A DNA stretch of 64,000 nt from Plantactinospora sp. KBS50 (GTDB lineage: Bacteria; Actinomycetota; Actinomycetes; Mycobacteriales; Micromonosporaceae), in NCBI RefSeq assembly GCF_002285795.1, contig NZ_CP022961.1, positions 2,918,001 through 2,982,000 on the forward strand, written 5' to 3'. Shown in pieces: positions 1-8,490 of this stretch. Position numbers and translations under genes: made by a program. Positions within the stretch are counted from its first letter, which is position 1, and each line of letters starts with the position of its first letter. A model generated the notes under the pieces. The model was not told the origin of the DNA. It was given only the letters and a program-made list of their open reading frames with translations, and ran no database searches.

Positions 1-224
1 GGCGGGATTACGACCGGAATCGGGCGTTCGGGCCACGGTTCCGGCTGAACGACGGCCGCAGCCCCGCCGTTCACAAAAGCCGTCCCTCCAGAAGGTCTGG
101 TCAGGAACGGCGGGTGAACACTACGAAGGCGCGACGGAAACGGCAAGCGGGTCCTGAAAATGCGTCGGCTTTCCGACGGGACCCGGAATCCCCTTTTGTG
201 CCCCCGTTTTCGCGTTGTCCGTGG

Positions 225-1757
225 TCATCGCGATCCGCCAAACGGTGGGCGGTCCGGATCGGACAGCGGCGGGTGAGCGGCCACCGCGAAAAGGCGCAAA
301 GAGTCGGAGCGTCCGGCATCCGTTCGGCGAACGGCGCTGGCCGGTGGGCCATCGGCCGACCGGCTGGCGGGGTCGGCCGAGGGGCTGGTCCCGGCGGTGG
401 CCGACCGGTGGCCTACCGGTGGAGTCCCGGCATCCGTCCGGCGTCTCCGGGGTGCCGGTCGGCGGGCCGCGGCGAGCCGGAGGACGGCGCGAGTGGCCCG
501 TCGGCTGGATTTTCCCGGTCCACCGTCGAAAACTGGCTGTCCGGCCAGCCACCGGCCGATTTCCGCGTCCAGGTGGCGGCGCACGGCCGCGGGTGCGAAG
601 GAGGCCGCCGCGGCGGCGCGGGCGATGGCGGCGATCTCGGCGTCGGAGCAGCCGTACCCGGTCCGCAGCCGAGCGTACTCGTCGGTAAGCGTCACGCCCA
701 CCATGGCCGGAATGTCGGTGTTCAGGGTGACCACCAGGCCGGCGTCGAGCAGCCGCGGCAGCGGGTGCGCGGCGGGCGTCGGGGCGAAACCGAGCGCGAC
801 GTTGGACGCCGGGCAGACCTCCAGCGGTACCCGGCGCTCGGCCAGCTCGGCGAGCAGCCGGGGGTCGTCCACGGCCCGGATGCCGTGACCGATCCGTTCG
901 GCCAGCCCGGGATCCAGCGCCCGGCGGATGCTCTCCGGACCGGCCGCCTCGCCCGCGTGGTGCACCACCCGCAGCCCGCGGTCCCGGGCCGCGGCGAACA
1001 CCGCCACGAACGGATCCACCGGGTACGCCTCGTCGCCGGCCAGCCCGACCGCCACCACCCCGGCCCCGGCGTACCGGCCGGCCAGGTCGAGGGTGCTCCA
1101 GGCCCGGTTGACCGGTCGGCGCCGGGAGTGGTCGAGGATGACCCGGTACTCCATGCCGGTCTCGGCCCGGCCCTCGGCGAGCCCGGCGAGGACGGCCGCG
1201 AGCGGCAGGTCCGGGTCGCCGAGCCGCTCGCCGTGCGCCGCCGCGGTGAACGACACCTCGACGTACCGCACCCCGTCGGCCGCCTGGTCGGCGCAGAACT
1301 CCCGGGCCACCCGGCGGAAGTCCTCGGCGGTGCGCAGGCAGGCTCGGACCAGGGCGTTTCGGGCGAAGAAGTCGGCGAAGTCGGTGAAGGCCGGCCCGCC
1401 GCGGGCGTGGCCACCGTCGTGCCCACCGCCATGGCCGTCGTCGTGCTCACCGTCGTGCCCACCGTCGTGGTCGCCGCCCGGCCGGTCCGGCACCGGTACG
1501 CCGTTCGCGGCGCCGATCTCGCGCAGCGTGGACCAGCGGACAGCGCTCTCCAGGTGCACGTGCAGGTGCGCCTTGGGCAGTGCCCGCAGGTCGCGGGCGG
1601 GTGCGGGCGCCCGGGTGCGTGCGGCTTCCCGGTCGGGTGCGGGCTCCCGGGTGCGTGCGGCTTCCCGGTCGGGTGCGGGATCGCGGTCGGGTTCGGGCTG
1701 GCGGGTGGGCGGGGGCACGGTTCGCGACCGTAGCCGCCGGCCGTGCGGCCGGTCCAC
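225..1757 (-). CDS. Adenosine deaminase-family amidohydrolase with low-complexity ends
   Basis: The core matches the adenosine/adenine deaminase superfamily, zinc enzymes that hydrolytically deaminate purine nucleosides or related amines. Visible motifs are KAHLHVHLE (residues 62-70, metal ligands), VVHHAGE (264-270, catalytic Glu), IGHG (289-292), CPASN (315-319) and LNTDIP (345-350, metal Asp). The core ends near residue 405. About 55 residues before it and 100 after it are Pro/Arg/Ala-rich and not typical of the family, so the real start may be internal. A GTG at residue 14 is one option. A 36-bp DNA repeat at 1600-1689 gives a duplicated 12-residue block in the N-terminus. Residues 94-120 form an unusual His/Asp/Gly-rich insertion just after the metal-binding strand. 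Substrate cannot be assigned. Confidence 0.8.
   Translation of the reverse strand: MDRPHGRRLRSRTVPPPTRQPEPDRDPAPDREAARTREPAPDREAARTRAPAPARDLRALPKAHLHVHLESAVRWSTLREIGAANGVPVPDRPGGDHDGGHDGEHDDGHGGGHDGGHARGGPAFTDFADFFARNALVRACLRTAEDFRRVAREFCADQAADGVRYVEVSFTAAAHGERLGDPDLPLAAVLAGLAEGRAETGMEYRVILDHSRRRPVNRAWSTLDLAGRYAGAGVVAVGLAGDEAYPVDPFVAVFAAARDRGLRVVHHAGEAAGPESIRRALDPGLAERIGHGIRAVDDPRLLAELAERRVPLEVCPASNVALGFAPTPAAHPLPRLLDAGLVVTLNTDIPAMVGVTLTDEYARLRTGYGCSDAEIAAIARAAAAASFAPAAVRRHLDAEIGRWLAGQPVFDGGPGKSSRRATRAVLRLAAARRPAPRRRRTDAGTPPVGHRSATAGTSPSADPASRSADGPPASAVRRTDAGRSDSLRLFAVAAHPPLSDPDRPPFGGSR
1600..1689. repeat. 36-bp direct repeat, about 2.5 copies
   Basis: Two near-identical 36-bp units (1600-1635, 1636-1671) and a half unit (1672-1689) lie inside the 5' end of the deaminase gene, each encoding a 12-residue Pro/Arg/Glu block. 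They sit upstream of the conserved enzyme core and so may be untranslated if a downstream start is used. Confidence 0.8.
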
Positions 1758-1895
1758 CCGAATACATGCTGGTCGGACGGGTCACCGACCGTCGTGAAGT
1801 CGGCAAACGGACTGCCTGCGCCCCGGCGGCGGAGGATCGTCCCTGCTGTGGCCCCCGGTGCGGCCGGGGACGGCGCCGGTCGGAAGGAGACCGTG

Positions 1896-2717
1896 ATGGA
1901 GCCTGACAGGCGGTTGGCGATGGACCCCCCGCAGCGCAGCGCGAGCGAGCAGACCGGACCCCGGTTGCTGGGTCGGGTCTACCGGCCGGACCCGCGGGAC
2001 TGGTCGCTCGCCCGGCTCATGGAGATCGCCGAGCCGTCGGAGGAGATCCTGCAGCGGACCGTCGAGCAGGTGATGACGGAGACCAGCTACTTCACCGACT
2101 GGCGGGCGTACCTGGTCTTCTGGCGCTGGTTGAAGAAGCAGAACCGGCCGGCTCCGGCGGGGGACCGGGCGCCGGCCTGGGAGCTGCCGATCCAGCTCGA
2201 CCAGGGCGACACCGGGCACTGCGTCGGGTTCGGCTGGTCGGGCTGGGTGGATGCCACGCCGGTCGCGGGCCAGTACCAGAACGCGGACGCGCACGCGCTG
2301 TACTACGAGTGCAAGGTGATCGACGGCGAGCCGCGGGCGGAGACCGGGTCCACGGTCCGGTCCGGGGCGCTCGCGCTGCGCAACCGGGGTCGGCTCGCGG
2401 CCTTCGCGTTCGCCCGTTCGCTCGCCGAGATCGACGACTGGATCAACAGCCAGGGTTCGGTGGTGGTGGGCACCGACTGGACGAACGACATGTTCCGGCC
2501 GGACTCCGCCGGATACGTCAAGCCGACCGGGGCGGTGGCCGGTGGCCACTGTTACCTGATGCTCGACCGGCTGGATGACGAGCAGGCGTACCTGTTCCAG
2601 AACTCCTGGGGCGCCGGCTGGGGCAGCAACGGACGCTTCAAGATCAAGTGCTCGGACTTCGGCGATCTGCTCGCGGCCGACGGCGAGGCCTGCTGCGCCG
2701 CCGAGCTGCCGCACTGA
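1896..2717 (+). CDS. C1 family (papain-like) cysteine peptidase
   Basis: This 273-residue protein has the catalytic layout of peptidase family C1. QGDTGHCVGFG supplies the oxyanion Gln and the nucleophile Cys, AGGHCYL gives the general-base His, and FQNSWGAGWG gives the Asn. I chose the ATG at 1896 because GGAAGGAGA lies just upstream; an in-frame extension to 1743 is unlikely. There is no signal peptide, so it is predicted to be cytoplasmic, which is unusual for a papain-like enzyme. About 100 residues precede the Cys, rich in charged and aromatic residues, and could be a pro-region or a targeting segment. A chagasin-type inhibitor, the known inhibitor class for C1 peptidases, is encoded at 46081 in the same window. 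Confidence 0.85.
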   Translation: MEPDRRLAMDPPQRSASEQTGPRLLGRVYRPDPRDWSLARLMEIAEPSEEILQRTVEQVMTETSYFTDWRAYLVFWRWLKKQNRPAPAGDRAPAWELPIQLDQGDTGHCVGFGWSGWVDATPVAGQYQNADAHALYYECKVIDGEPRAETGSTVRSGALALRNRGRLAAFAFARSLAEIDDWINSQGSVVVGTDWTNDMFRPDSAGYVKPTGAVAGGHCYLMLDRLDDEQAYLFQNSWGAGWGSNGRFKIKCSDFGDLLAADGEACCAAELPH

Positions 2718-2757
2718 CGCCCCCGCGCGCCGGGGGTCCCTGATCCGCCGGCTGCCG

Positions 2758-2797
2758 CCGGGCGGTGGGACCGCTCGGCGCGGCGGGGACCGCCCGG
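2758..2797. terminator. Candidate bidirectional terminator
   Basis: CCGGGCGGT (2758-2766) pairs with ACCGCCCGG (2789-2797) as a perfect 9-bp stem. It lies between the convergent peptidase and MFS genes. There is no T-tract, which is usual for terminators in high-GC actinobacteria. Confidence 0.5.
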
Positions 2798-2814
2798 CGC
2801 ACGGCCCGCCGCGC

Positions 2815-4233
2815 TCAGGAGCGGGTCCGGTGCGACCGGACGTCGGCCAGCGCGATGACCAGCGACACCAGCACGAACCCGACGGTGACGAGGGTGGCCT
2901 GCCGGAACGAACTCGCGTAGCCGGTACCCGGTCGGTGCAGGGTGGAGAAGAAGATCGATCCCACGCCCGCGATCCCGAGCGCGGCGCCGACCCGCTGCGC
3001 GGTCTGGAGCATCCCGGCCGCGCTGCCGGCCTGTGGCACCGGCACCTCGGCCAGCGTGAGGGTCTGGTTCGGCGTGATCACCAGGCCGCTGCCCAGGCCG
3101 GCCACGGCCAGCGGCGCCGCGATCGCCAGCGGCGCGCCGCGGCCCGGGACGAAGTGCAGCACGGCCACCACCGCTCCCAGCCCCGCCGCGACCAGGGCCA
3201 GCCCGCAGGCCACCAGCGGCCGGCCGTACCGGTTGACGATCCGCCCGCCGAGCGTGGACGAGACCGCGGCGCCGAGCGCGAACGGGGTGATCGAGAGACC
3301 CGCGATCAGGGCGCTGTAGTGCAGCCCGTTCTGCAGATAGAGGGTGAAGACGAAGAAGATCGCGGTGAAGCCGGCGAAGTAGAGCAGCGCGATGAGCACG
3401 CCCAGGGTGTACGAGCGGAGCCGGAACAGGGCCAGGTCGAAGACGGGCTGCCGGTGCCCGCGGTAGCGGCGTTCCCAGCCGACGAATCCGGCCAGCACCG
3501 CCAGCCCGGCCGGGACCAGCAGCCACTTCTGCCACCCGGACCACTGCTGGATCTCCACCAGCGGCAGCAGGATGAGCAGCACCCCCGTGCCCAGCAGCGC
3601 CACCCCGACCGGGTCGAGGTCCTGCCGGCCGGGGTGCGGTCGGCTCGGCAGCAGCCGCAGCGCGAAGGCGATGGCGGCGATGCCGATCGGGATGTTGACG
3701 TAGAAGATCCAGCGCCAGCCCTCGTGGGTGCCCCCGGTCTGGATGAGCAGACCGCCCAGCAGCGGGCCGATCGCCGTGGAGATGCCGATGGTGGCGCCCA
3801 GCAGCCCGAACGGCCGGCCCCGCTCGGCCGGCGCGAACAGCCGCTGGATCAGGCCGGCCACCTGCGGGTTGACCACGCCGGCCGCGGCGCCCTGGACCAG
3901 TCGGGCGGCGATCAGCCACTCCGGTGACCGGGCCATTCCGGCGGCCGCGCTCGCCACGGTGAACAGCGCCAGGCCGAACACGAAGATGTTGCGCCGGCCC
4001 CGGGCGTCGCCGTAGCGGCCGGCCGGCACCAGCACGAGGCCGAAGGTGAGCGCGTACCCCGACAGCACCCACTGCAGGGCGTTCGGGCCGGCGTCGAGCG
4101 CCCGCTGGATGGAGGGCACCGCCACGTTGACGATGCTCACGTCCAGCAGGGTCATGAACGCGGCGACGAGCCCGACCGCCATCGCCTGCCAGCGCTGGCG
4201 GTCGGTGAGGTGGACCGGGGGAGGGTCGCTCAC
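2815..4233 (-). CDS. MFS transporter, DHA2 (EmrB/QacA-like) family
   Basis: This 472-residue polytopic membrane protein has the length and hydrophobicity expected of the 14-helix drug:H+ antiporter-2 family. The N-terminal helix contains TLLDVSIVNVAVPSIQ, a DHA2 hallmark, and a GRYGDARGRR loop-2/3 motif follows. It starts with GTG at 4233, only three bases after the stop of the small upstream gene, so the two are probably translationally coupled. It likely exports a drug or a secondary metabolite, and the substrate cannot be deduced. The best alternative is a self-resistance pump. Confidence 0.9.
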   Translation of the reverse strand: MSDPPPVHLTDRQRWQAMAVGLVAAFMTLLDVSIVNVAVPSIQRALDAGPNALQWVLSGYALTFGLVLVPAGRYGDARGRRNIFVFGLALFTVASAAAGMARSPEWLIAARLVQGAAAGVVNPQVAGLIQRLFAPAERGRPFGLLGATIGISTAIGPLLGGLLIQTGGTHEGWRWIFYVNIPIGIAAIAFALRLLPSRPHPGRQDLDPVGVALLGTGVLLILLPLVEIQQWSGWQKWLLVPAGLAVLAGFVGWERRYRGHRQPVFDLALFRLRSYTLGVLIALLYFAGFTAIFFVFTLYLQNGLHYSALIAGLSITPFALGAAVSSTLGGRIVNRYGRPLVACGLALVAAGLGAVVAVLHFVPGRGAPLAIAAPLAVAGLGSGLVITPNQTLTLAEVPVPQAGSAAGMLQTAQRVGAALGIAGVGSIFFSTLHRPGTGYASSFRQATLVTVGFVLVSLVIALADVRSHRTRS

Positions 4234-4236
4234 GGC

Positions 4237-4473
4237 TCAGGCGGGCTGCACGGCGCACCAGCGGGGGCCGAAGTTCAGGCCCTCCAGCGGGGAGTCCTCC
4301 CGGTGCAGCAGGTTCTTCTCGGCGAGCAGGTGCAGCGGGAGACGAAGATCATCCTCGGTCAACCCGGCCTCCTCGGCGATCGCGTCCGGGAACGGGACCT
4401 GTCCCCGCGCCTCCAGGGCGGTGACCGCGCCGTACACCCGTTCCTCCGCCTCCGACAGCTCGACACCCTGCAT
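4237..4473 (-). CDS. Small conserved protein, possible winged-helix fold, coupled to MFS gene
   Basis: This 78-residue protein begins at the ATG at 4473 behind a strong AAGGAGGTC ribosome site. An upstream in-frame extension exists but lacks a ribosome site. The sequence (LSEAEERVYGAVTALE, then FPDAIAEEAGLTEDDL and LHLLAEKNLLHRE) reads as consecutive helices of a compact winged-helix-like domain, so it could be a small regulator. It is encoded immediately before the DHA2 exporter. I do not recognise a named family, so a local regulator of the exporter is an inference only. Confidence 0.75.
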   Translation of the reverse strand: MQGVELSEAEERVYGAVTALEARGQVPFPDAIAEEAGLTEDDLRLPLHLLAEKNLLHREDSPLEGLNFGPRWCAVQPA

Positions 4474-4601
4474 GACGACCTCCTTGGCCCGCAAACCGGG
4501 CCGTACGCGGAAAGGCCCGGATACCCCGCCGGAGGCGGATGATGCCGACGCGCCCGGCACCGCGACGATCATGGCCGGCGCGGTGGCCTACCCTGCTCAG
4601 G

Positions 4602-5747
4602 GTGGACGTATGGGATGTCGCGGTGGTCGGCGCCGGCCCGGCGGGGCTGTCCGCCGCGTACGCGGCGGCCCGCGCCGGAGCCCGCACCCTGGTGCTGGAA
4701 CGGGCGGAGCATCCGCGCTACAAGACCTGCGGCGGCGGGTTGATCGGCACCTCGCTGGCGGCGGTCCGGGAACGCATCGAGGTGCCCGCCGAGGACCGGG
4801 TGGACCGGATGTCGTTCACCCTGAACGGGCGGCGCGGCTTCACCCGGCACTCCGGCGGGCCGCTGTTGACCATGGTGCGCCGGGAGCGGTTCGACGACCG
4901 GCTGCGCGCCGCCGCGCAGCGGGCCGGCGCGCAGGTCCGGCAGCGGGTGTCGGTCCGGGCCGTCCAGCAGGACCAGGACGGCGTACGGCTGCGGCTCGCC
5001 GGCGGCGCGGAGGTGACCGCGGCGGTCGTGGTGGGCGCGGACGGCTCGTCCGGGATCACGGCCCGGCACGTGGGCGTCGAGTACGAGCAGGTGGACCTGG
5101 GGCTGGAGGTGGAACTGCCCACCCCGGCCGACCAGCGGGAGCGCTGGCGGGGCCGGGTGCTGCTGGACTGGGGTCCGCTGCCCGGCTCGTATGCCTGGGT
5201 GTTCCCGAAGCAGGACCTGCTCACCGTCGGTGTGATCGCCAGCCGGGGCGACGGCGAGGCCACCCGGCGCTACCTCACCGACTTCGTCGACCGGCTCGGG
5301 CTGGCCGGCGTGCAACCCGCGCACGACTCCGGCCACCTCACCCGGTGCCGCACCGCCGGCTCGCCGCTGCACCGCGGCCGGGTGCTGGTGGCCGGGGATG
5401 CGGCCGGGCTGCTGGAACCGTGGAGCCGGGAGGGGATCAGCTTCGCGCTGCGCTCCGGCGCCCTGGCCGGTGCGGCGGCCGCCGCCGGCGACCCGCAGCG
5501 GTACGTCGCCGAGGTGGGCGCCGAACTGGTGCCCGAGATGCGCGCCGGCCATCGGCTGCTGGCCGCGTTCAGCCGCCGTCCGAGCGCCTTTCACGCGGTG
5601 GTGGCCACCCCGCCGGGATGGCGGCTGTTCGGCCGGTTCTGCCGTGGCGAGACGTCGTTCGCCGGGGTGGTCGACCGGTTCCCGGTGCGCACCGCGCTCG
5701 CCCTGCTGGCCCGATCGCGGACCGCCGCACCCGCCGTGCCGGCCTGA
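4602..5747 (+). CDS. Geranylgeranyl reductase-family FAD-dependent oxidoreductase
   Basis: The N-terminus VAVVGAGPAGLSAAYA is a dinucleotide-binding GxGxxG motif for FAD. KTCGGGL follows the first beta-alpha-beta unit as in geranylgeranyl reductases, and GDAAGLLEPWSREGIS near residue 265 is the second FAD contact. The 381-residue length fits this group, which reduces isoprenoid side chains of menaquinones, carotenoids or archaeal-type lipids. I place the start at the GTG at 4602 because the fold begins four residues later. It is divergent from the small gene at 4237. No other isoprenoid gene is nearby, so the substrate is open. Confidence 0.85.
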   Translation: MDVWDVAVVGAGPAGLSAAYAAARAGARTLVLERAEHPRYKTCGGGLIGTSLAAVRERIEVPAEDRVDRMSFTLNGRRGFTRHSGGPLLTMVRRERFDDRLRAAAQRAGAQVRQRVSVRAVQQDQDGVRLRLAGGAEVTAAVVVGADGSSGITARHVGVEYEQVDLGLEVELPTPADQRERWRGRVLLDWGPLPGSYAWVFPKQDLLTVGVIASRGDGEATRRYLTDFVDRLGLAGVQPAHDSGHLTRCRTAGSPLHRGRVLVAGDAAGLLEPWSREGISFALRSGALAGAAAAAGDPQRYVAEVGAELVPEMRAGHRLLAAFSRRPSAFHAVVATPPGWRLFGRFCRGETSFAGVVDRFPVRTALALLARSRTAAPAVPA

Positions 5748-5761
5748 TCGCGGGCGGCGGC

Positions 5762-7825
5762 TCAGCTCTTGACCGGCAGCCGGCCGCGGGCGAAGGCGTC
5801 CACCCGGCCCCACCGGCCGGGGATGTCGAGCAGTTCGATCCGGCCCATGCCGACCGGCAGCGCCGGGTCCACCGCCAGGTGGTCGTCGTGCGGCTCCAGC
5901 CCGAGCATCGTGCGCAACAGCAGCAGCGGCGCCGCGCTGGCACAGGACTGCGGGCTGCAGGACATGGGATGCTGGACCGGATACCGGGTGGTCGACCGCG
6001 GATAGCCGCCGAAGGCGGACGGCAGCCGGCCGTGGAAGTACTCCGCCGCGTCGATGATGCCGTCGGCCACCCGCGCGGCCTCCTCCGCGAACCCGTACCG
6101 CCGCAACCCCCACGCGATGAACGAGTTGTCGAACGGCCACACCGAGCCCGTGTGGAACCCGATCGGGTTGTACCGGCCCTCCCCCTCGGCCAGGGTCCGC
6201 ACCCCCCACCCCGAAAACAACCTGTCACTCATCAGATGCGCCGCCACCATCGGCGCCCGCTCCGGCGTCACGATCCCACTCCACAACAGATGCCCCATAT
6301 TCGACGACAGGCAGTCCACCTGCCCACCCTCGGCATCCAACGCGATCGCGTAATACTCCCCGTCGGCCACCCAGAAATCCCGGTTGAACCGCTCCTTCAA
6401 CGCCGCCGCCTCAGCCTCCAACCGATCCGCCCACTCCGGATCCCCCCACACCAACCGGGCCAACCGCGCACCCCGCATCTTCGCGTCGTACGCATACCCC
6501 TGCAACTCACACGTCGCCCGCGGAAACCCCGGCAACCGCCCATCGTGATACGAAATCGAGTCCCACGAATCCTTCCAACACTGGTTCTCCAACCCGTTAC
6601 GCGTGTTCCGCCGCTCGTACCACACGTACCCGTTACCCATCAGATCCGCGTACTCGTCAATCCACCGCAACGCCTCCCGCGCCTCGAACTCCAACTCCCG
6701 CACCAACTCGACGTCACCACTCCACCGCTCGTACTCATCCAGCAACACCACGAACAACGGCGTACTGTCCGCCGCACCGTAGTAGGGGGACTGCGGCTGG
6801 TCCTCGAACGCGGCGCTCTCGCCGTACCGCATCGCGTAGATGATCTTCCCGGGCTCCTCGTCCCGGAAGTCGTCCAGGTGGGCGCCGCGGGCGTTGGCCA
6901 GCGCCCGCAGCGTCGCGGGGGCCAACTCGGGGGTGAAGCCGAGCGTCTGCAGGCAGGTCAGGATGCTGTCCCGGCCGAACAACGTCATCGACCACGGCAG
7001 CCCGGCCGCCGGCACCCGCTGGGGAACGGAGAGCGTCGAATACCGCAGCGCCGCGAGGTCCACCAGGCTGCGCCGGTAGACGTGTTCCGGGTCGGACGGG
7101 TTGCTGGTCATCTTCGGCGCCTCGGCCAACCAGCGGTCCAGCTCGGCTCGCATTCCCGGCGCCGGCCGGTTGCGGTACGCGTCCAGGCTCGCGCGGATGT
7201 CCCGGCCCCGCGAACCCTGCACGAGGGTGTCCACGTGCAACCCGGTCACCCAGCTACCGTGCGGGTCGATCCGGATGTCGAACGTCATCCCGTGCTCGTC
7301 GATCCGGCCCGGCACGGTCGAGGACACCACCGTCTCCCGGCGGAACGTCTCCCGCTCGTAGACGATCCGCAGGCTGCGCTCCTGCACGCAGACCTGGACC
7401 GTGCCCTGCGGCTGCGCGAACCGGTCCGCGCGCCAGTACACCAGGTCGCTGAAGTCGCTGGCCATCTCCATCCGCACGGTCAGCCCGACGGGCTCCTCGG
7501 AATGGTTGAGCACCGTCACCTCCTCGTCGAAGCTGCCCCCGATCCAGCGGTGCCGGATCACCGAGACCTTCGCGTCGACGTAGTGCGTGGCGGCCCCCGG
7601 CACCAGGAAGAACCTGGCCTCGAAGTGCTGGAGGTCGTCCACCGACAGCGGCTGGAGGCTCTCCCCGTTCACGGTCAGCTCCCACCGGGACAGGAAACAG
7701 GTGTCGAAGCTGAACAGGCCGGTCGGCATCTCGTCGGTCAGGCAGACATCGCCGCGACGGTCGCTGAGCAGGAAGCTGTTGCCGTCCAGGATGCTGACGT
7801 AGTCGTGGCTGGCGTCCTCGTTCAC
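5762..7825 (-). CDS. Amylo-alpha-1,6-glucosidase / glycogen debranching enzyme-type protein
   Basis: This 687-residue protein has an N-terminal beta-sandwich domain (begins VSILDGNSFLLSDRRGD; about residues 1-220) typical of the GDE N-terminal bis family. An (alpha/alpha)6 barrel follows, with GLPWSMTLFGRDSI, RYGESAAF and WKDSWDSISYHDG near the expected catalytic acids. Such enzymes act on alpha-linked glucans in the cytoplasm, and many homologues are annotated only as glycogen debranching. The start is the GTG at 7825, which has AAAGGTGG before it and overlaps the SCP2 gene stop as GTGA, showing translational coupling. Confidence 0.85.
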   Translation of the reverse strand: MNEDASHDYVSILDGNSFLLSDRRGDVCLTDEMPTGLFSFDTCFLSRWELTVNGESLQPLSVDDLQHFEARFFLVPGAATHYVDAKVSVIRHRWIGGSFDEEVTVLNHSEEPVGLTVRMEMASDFSDLVYWRADRFAQPQGTVQVCVQERSLRIVYERETFRRETVVSSTVPGRIDEHGMTFDIRIDPHGSWVTGLHVDTLVQGSRGRDIRASLDAYRNRPAPGMRAELDRWLAEAPKMTSNPSDPEHVYRRSLVDLAALRYSTLSVPQRVPAAGLPWSMTLFGRDSILTCLQTLGFTPELAPATLRALANARGAHLDDFRDEEPGKIIYAMRYGESAAFEDQPQSPYYGAADSTPLFVVLLDEYERWSGDVELVRELEFEAREALRWIDEYADLMGNGYVWYERRNTRNGLENQCWKDSWDSISYHDGRLPGFPRATCELQGYAYDAKMRGARLARLVWGDPEWADRLEAEAAALKERFNRDFWVADGEYYAIALDAEGGQVDCLSSNMGHLLWSGIVTPERAPMVAAHLMSDRLFSGWGVRTLAEGEGRYNPIGFHTGSVWPFDNSFIAWGLRRYGFAEEAARVADGIIDAAEYFHGRLPSAFGGYPRSTTRYPVQHPMSCSPQSCASAAPLLLLRTMLGLEPHDDHLAVDPALPVGMGRIELLDIPGRWGRVDAFARGRLPVKS

Positions 7826-8325
7826 GGGATCCACCTTTCGGTCGCGGCCGGAGGGCTGGCGGGACCGGCGGGGCCGGCGGGACCGGCGGGGCGGGCCGGG
7901 CCGGCCGACTCCGCGCGGGAGGCCATCGCTGGTTCGCGCTGCGCTTCGCCATCCCTGCGCAGTCGATGCGACCGTGCCCATTCGACGGGGTGATGCGCGC
8001 TGGGCGGCCCCGGCAGCAGCATGCGGATCGCGGTGAGCAGCGTGAGATCGCCCTCGACGCTGATCCGGTTGCGCAGCAGCGCGGCGTAGATCCCGCCCTG
8101 GCCGCTGGTGAGTCCCTCGAACAGCTGCCGGCTGGTGCGGACCACGCAGTCGGCGTCCTGGTCGCTGCGGAACAACCGCACCCGGCCGTTGTCGAAGATC
8201 AGCCCCCAGTGCTCCGTCCCGTCGTCGCCGGCCAGGTCGAACCGCACGCTGCCGTGGTACTTCGGCGGCACCGGCGGGGCGGTCGCATCCAGCCGGGCGA
8301 AGAACGCGGCGATGGGGTCGGTCAT
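7822..8325 (-). CDS. SCP2 sterol-binding domain protein
   Basis: This 167-residue protein starts at the ATG at 8325 behind GAGGAGG. Residues 1-110 read as a sterol carrier protein 2 fold (FFARLDATAPPVPPKYHGS, then HWGLIFDNGRVRL and ISVEGDLTLLTAIRMLLPG), the domain that binds lipids in a hydrophobic tunnel. The C-terminal 45 residues are Pro/Gly/Ala repeats that probably form a flexible tail. The gene is coupled to the downstream debranching enzyme by a 4-bp overlap. A functional link between a lipid-binding domain and a glucosidase is not obvious. Confidence 0.8.
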   Translation of the reverse strand: MTDPIAAFFARLDATAPPVPPKYHGSVRFDLAGDDGTEHWGLIFDNGRVRLFRSDQDADCVVRTSRQLFEGLTSGQGGIYAALLRNRISVEGDLTLLTAIRMLLPGPPSAHHPVEWARSHRLRRDGEAQREPAMASRAESAGPARPAGPAGPAGPASPPAATERWIP

Positions 8326-8490
8326 CGGGGCCTCCTCAACCGTGGGTACGGCGGAATCCACGCGGAGCGTGCCTCGCGTTCCGGTGTCCGGGCATCACCC
8401 GGATCGGATGACTTCGACCGCTCCCGCCCTGGTCCGGGCGGACCGGTGCCGGTTCGGGCGATCCATCCGGGCGCGTCAGCACGCGAGTGA

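Noticed and set aside
114-1733. Plus-strand open frame opposite the deaminase
   Set aside because: The minus strand carries complete metal-binding and catalytic motifs; the plus frame is low-complexity Gly/Arg/Pro.
4046-7993. 1315-codon open frame on the plus strand across the debranching enzyme region
   Set aside because: It is Arg/Pro/Gly-rich throughout, crosses several genes on both strands and has no domain or ribosome site.
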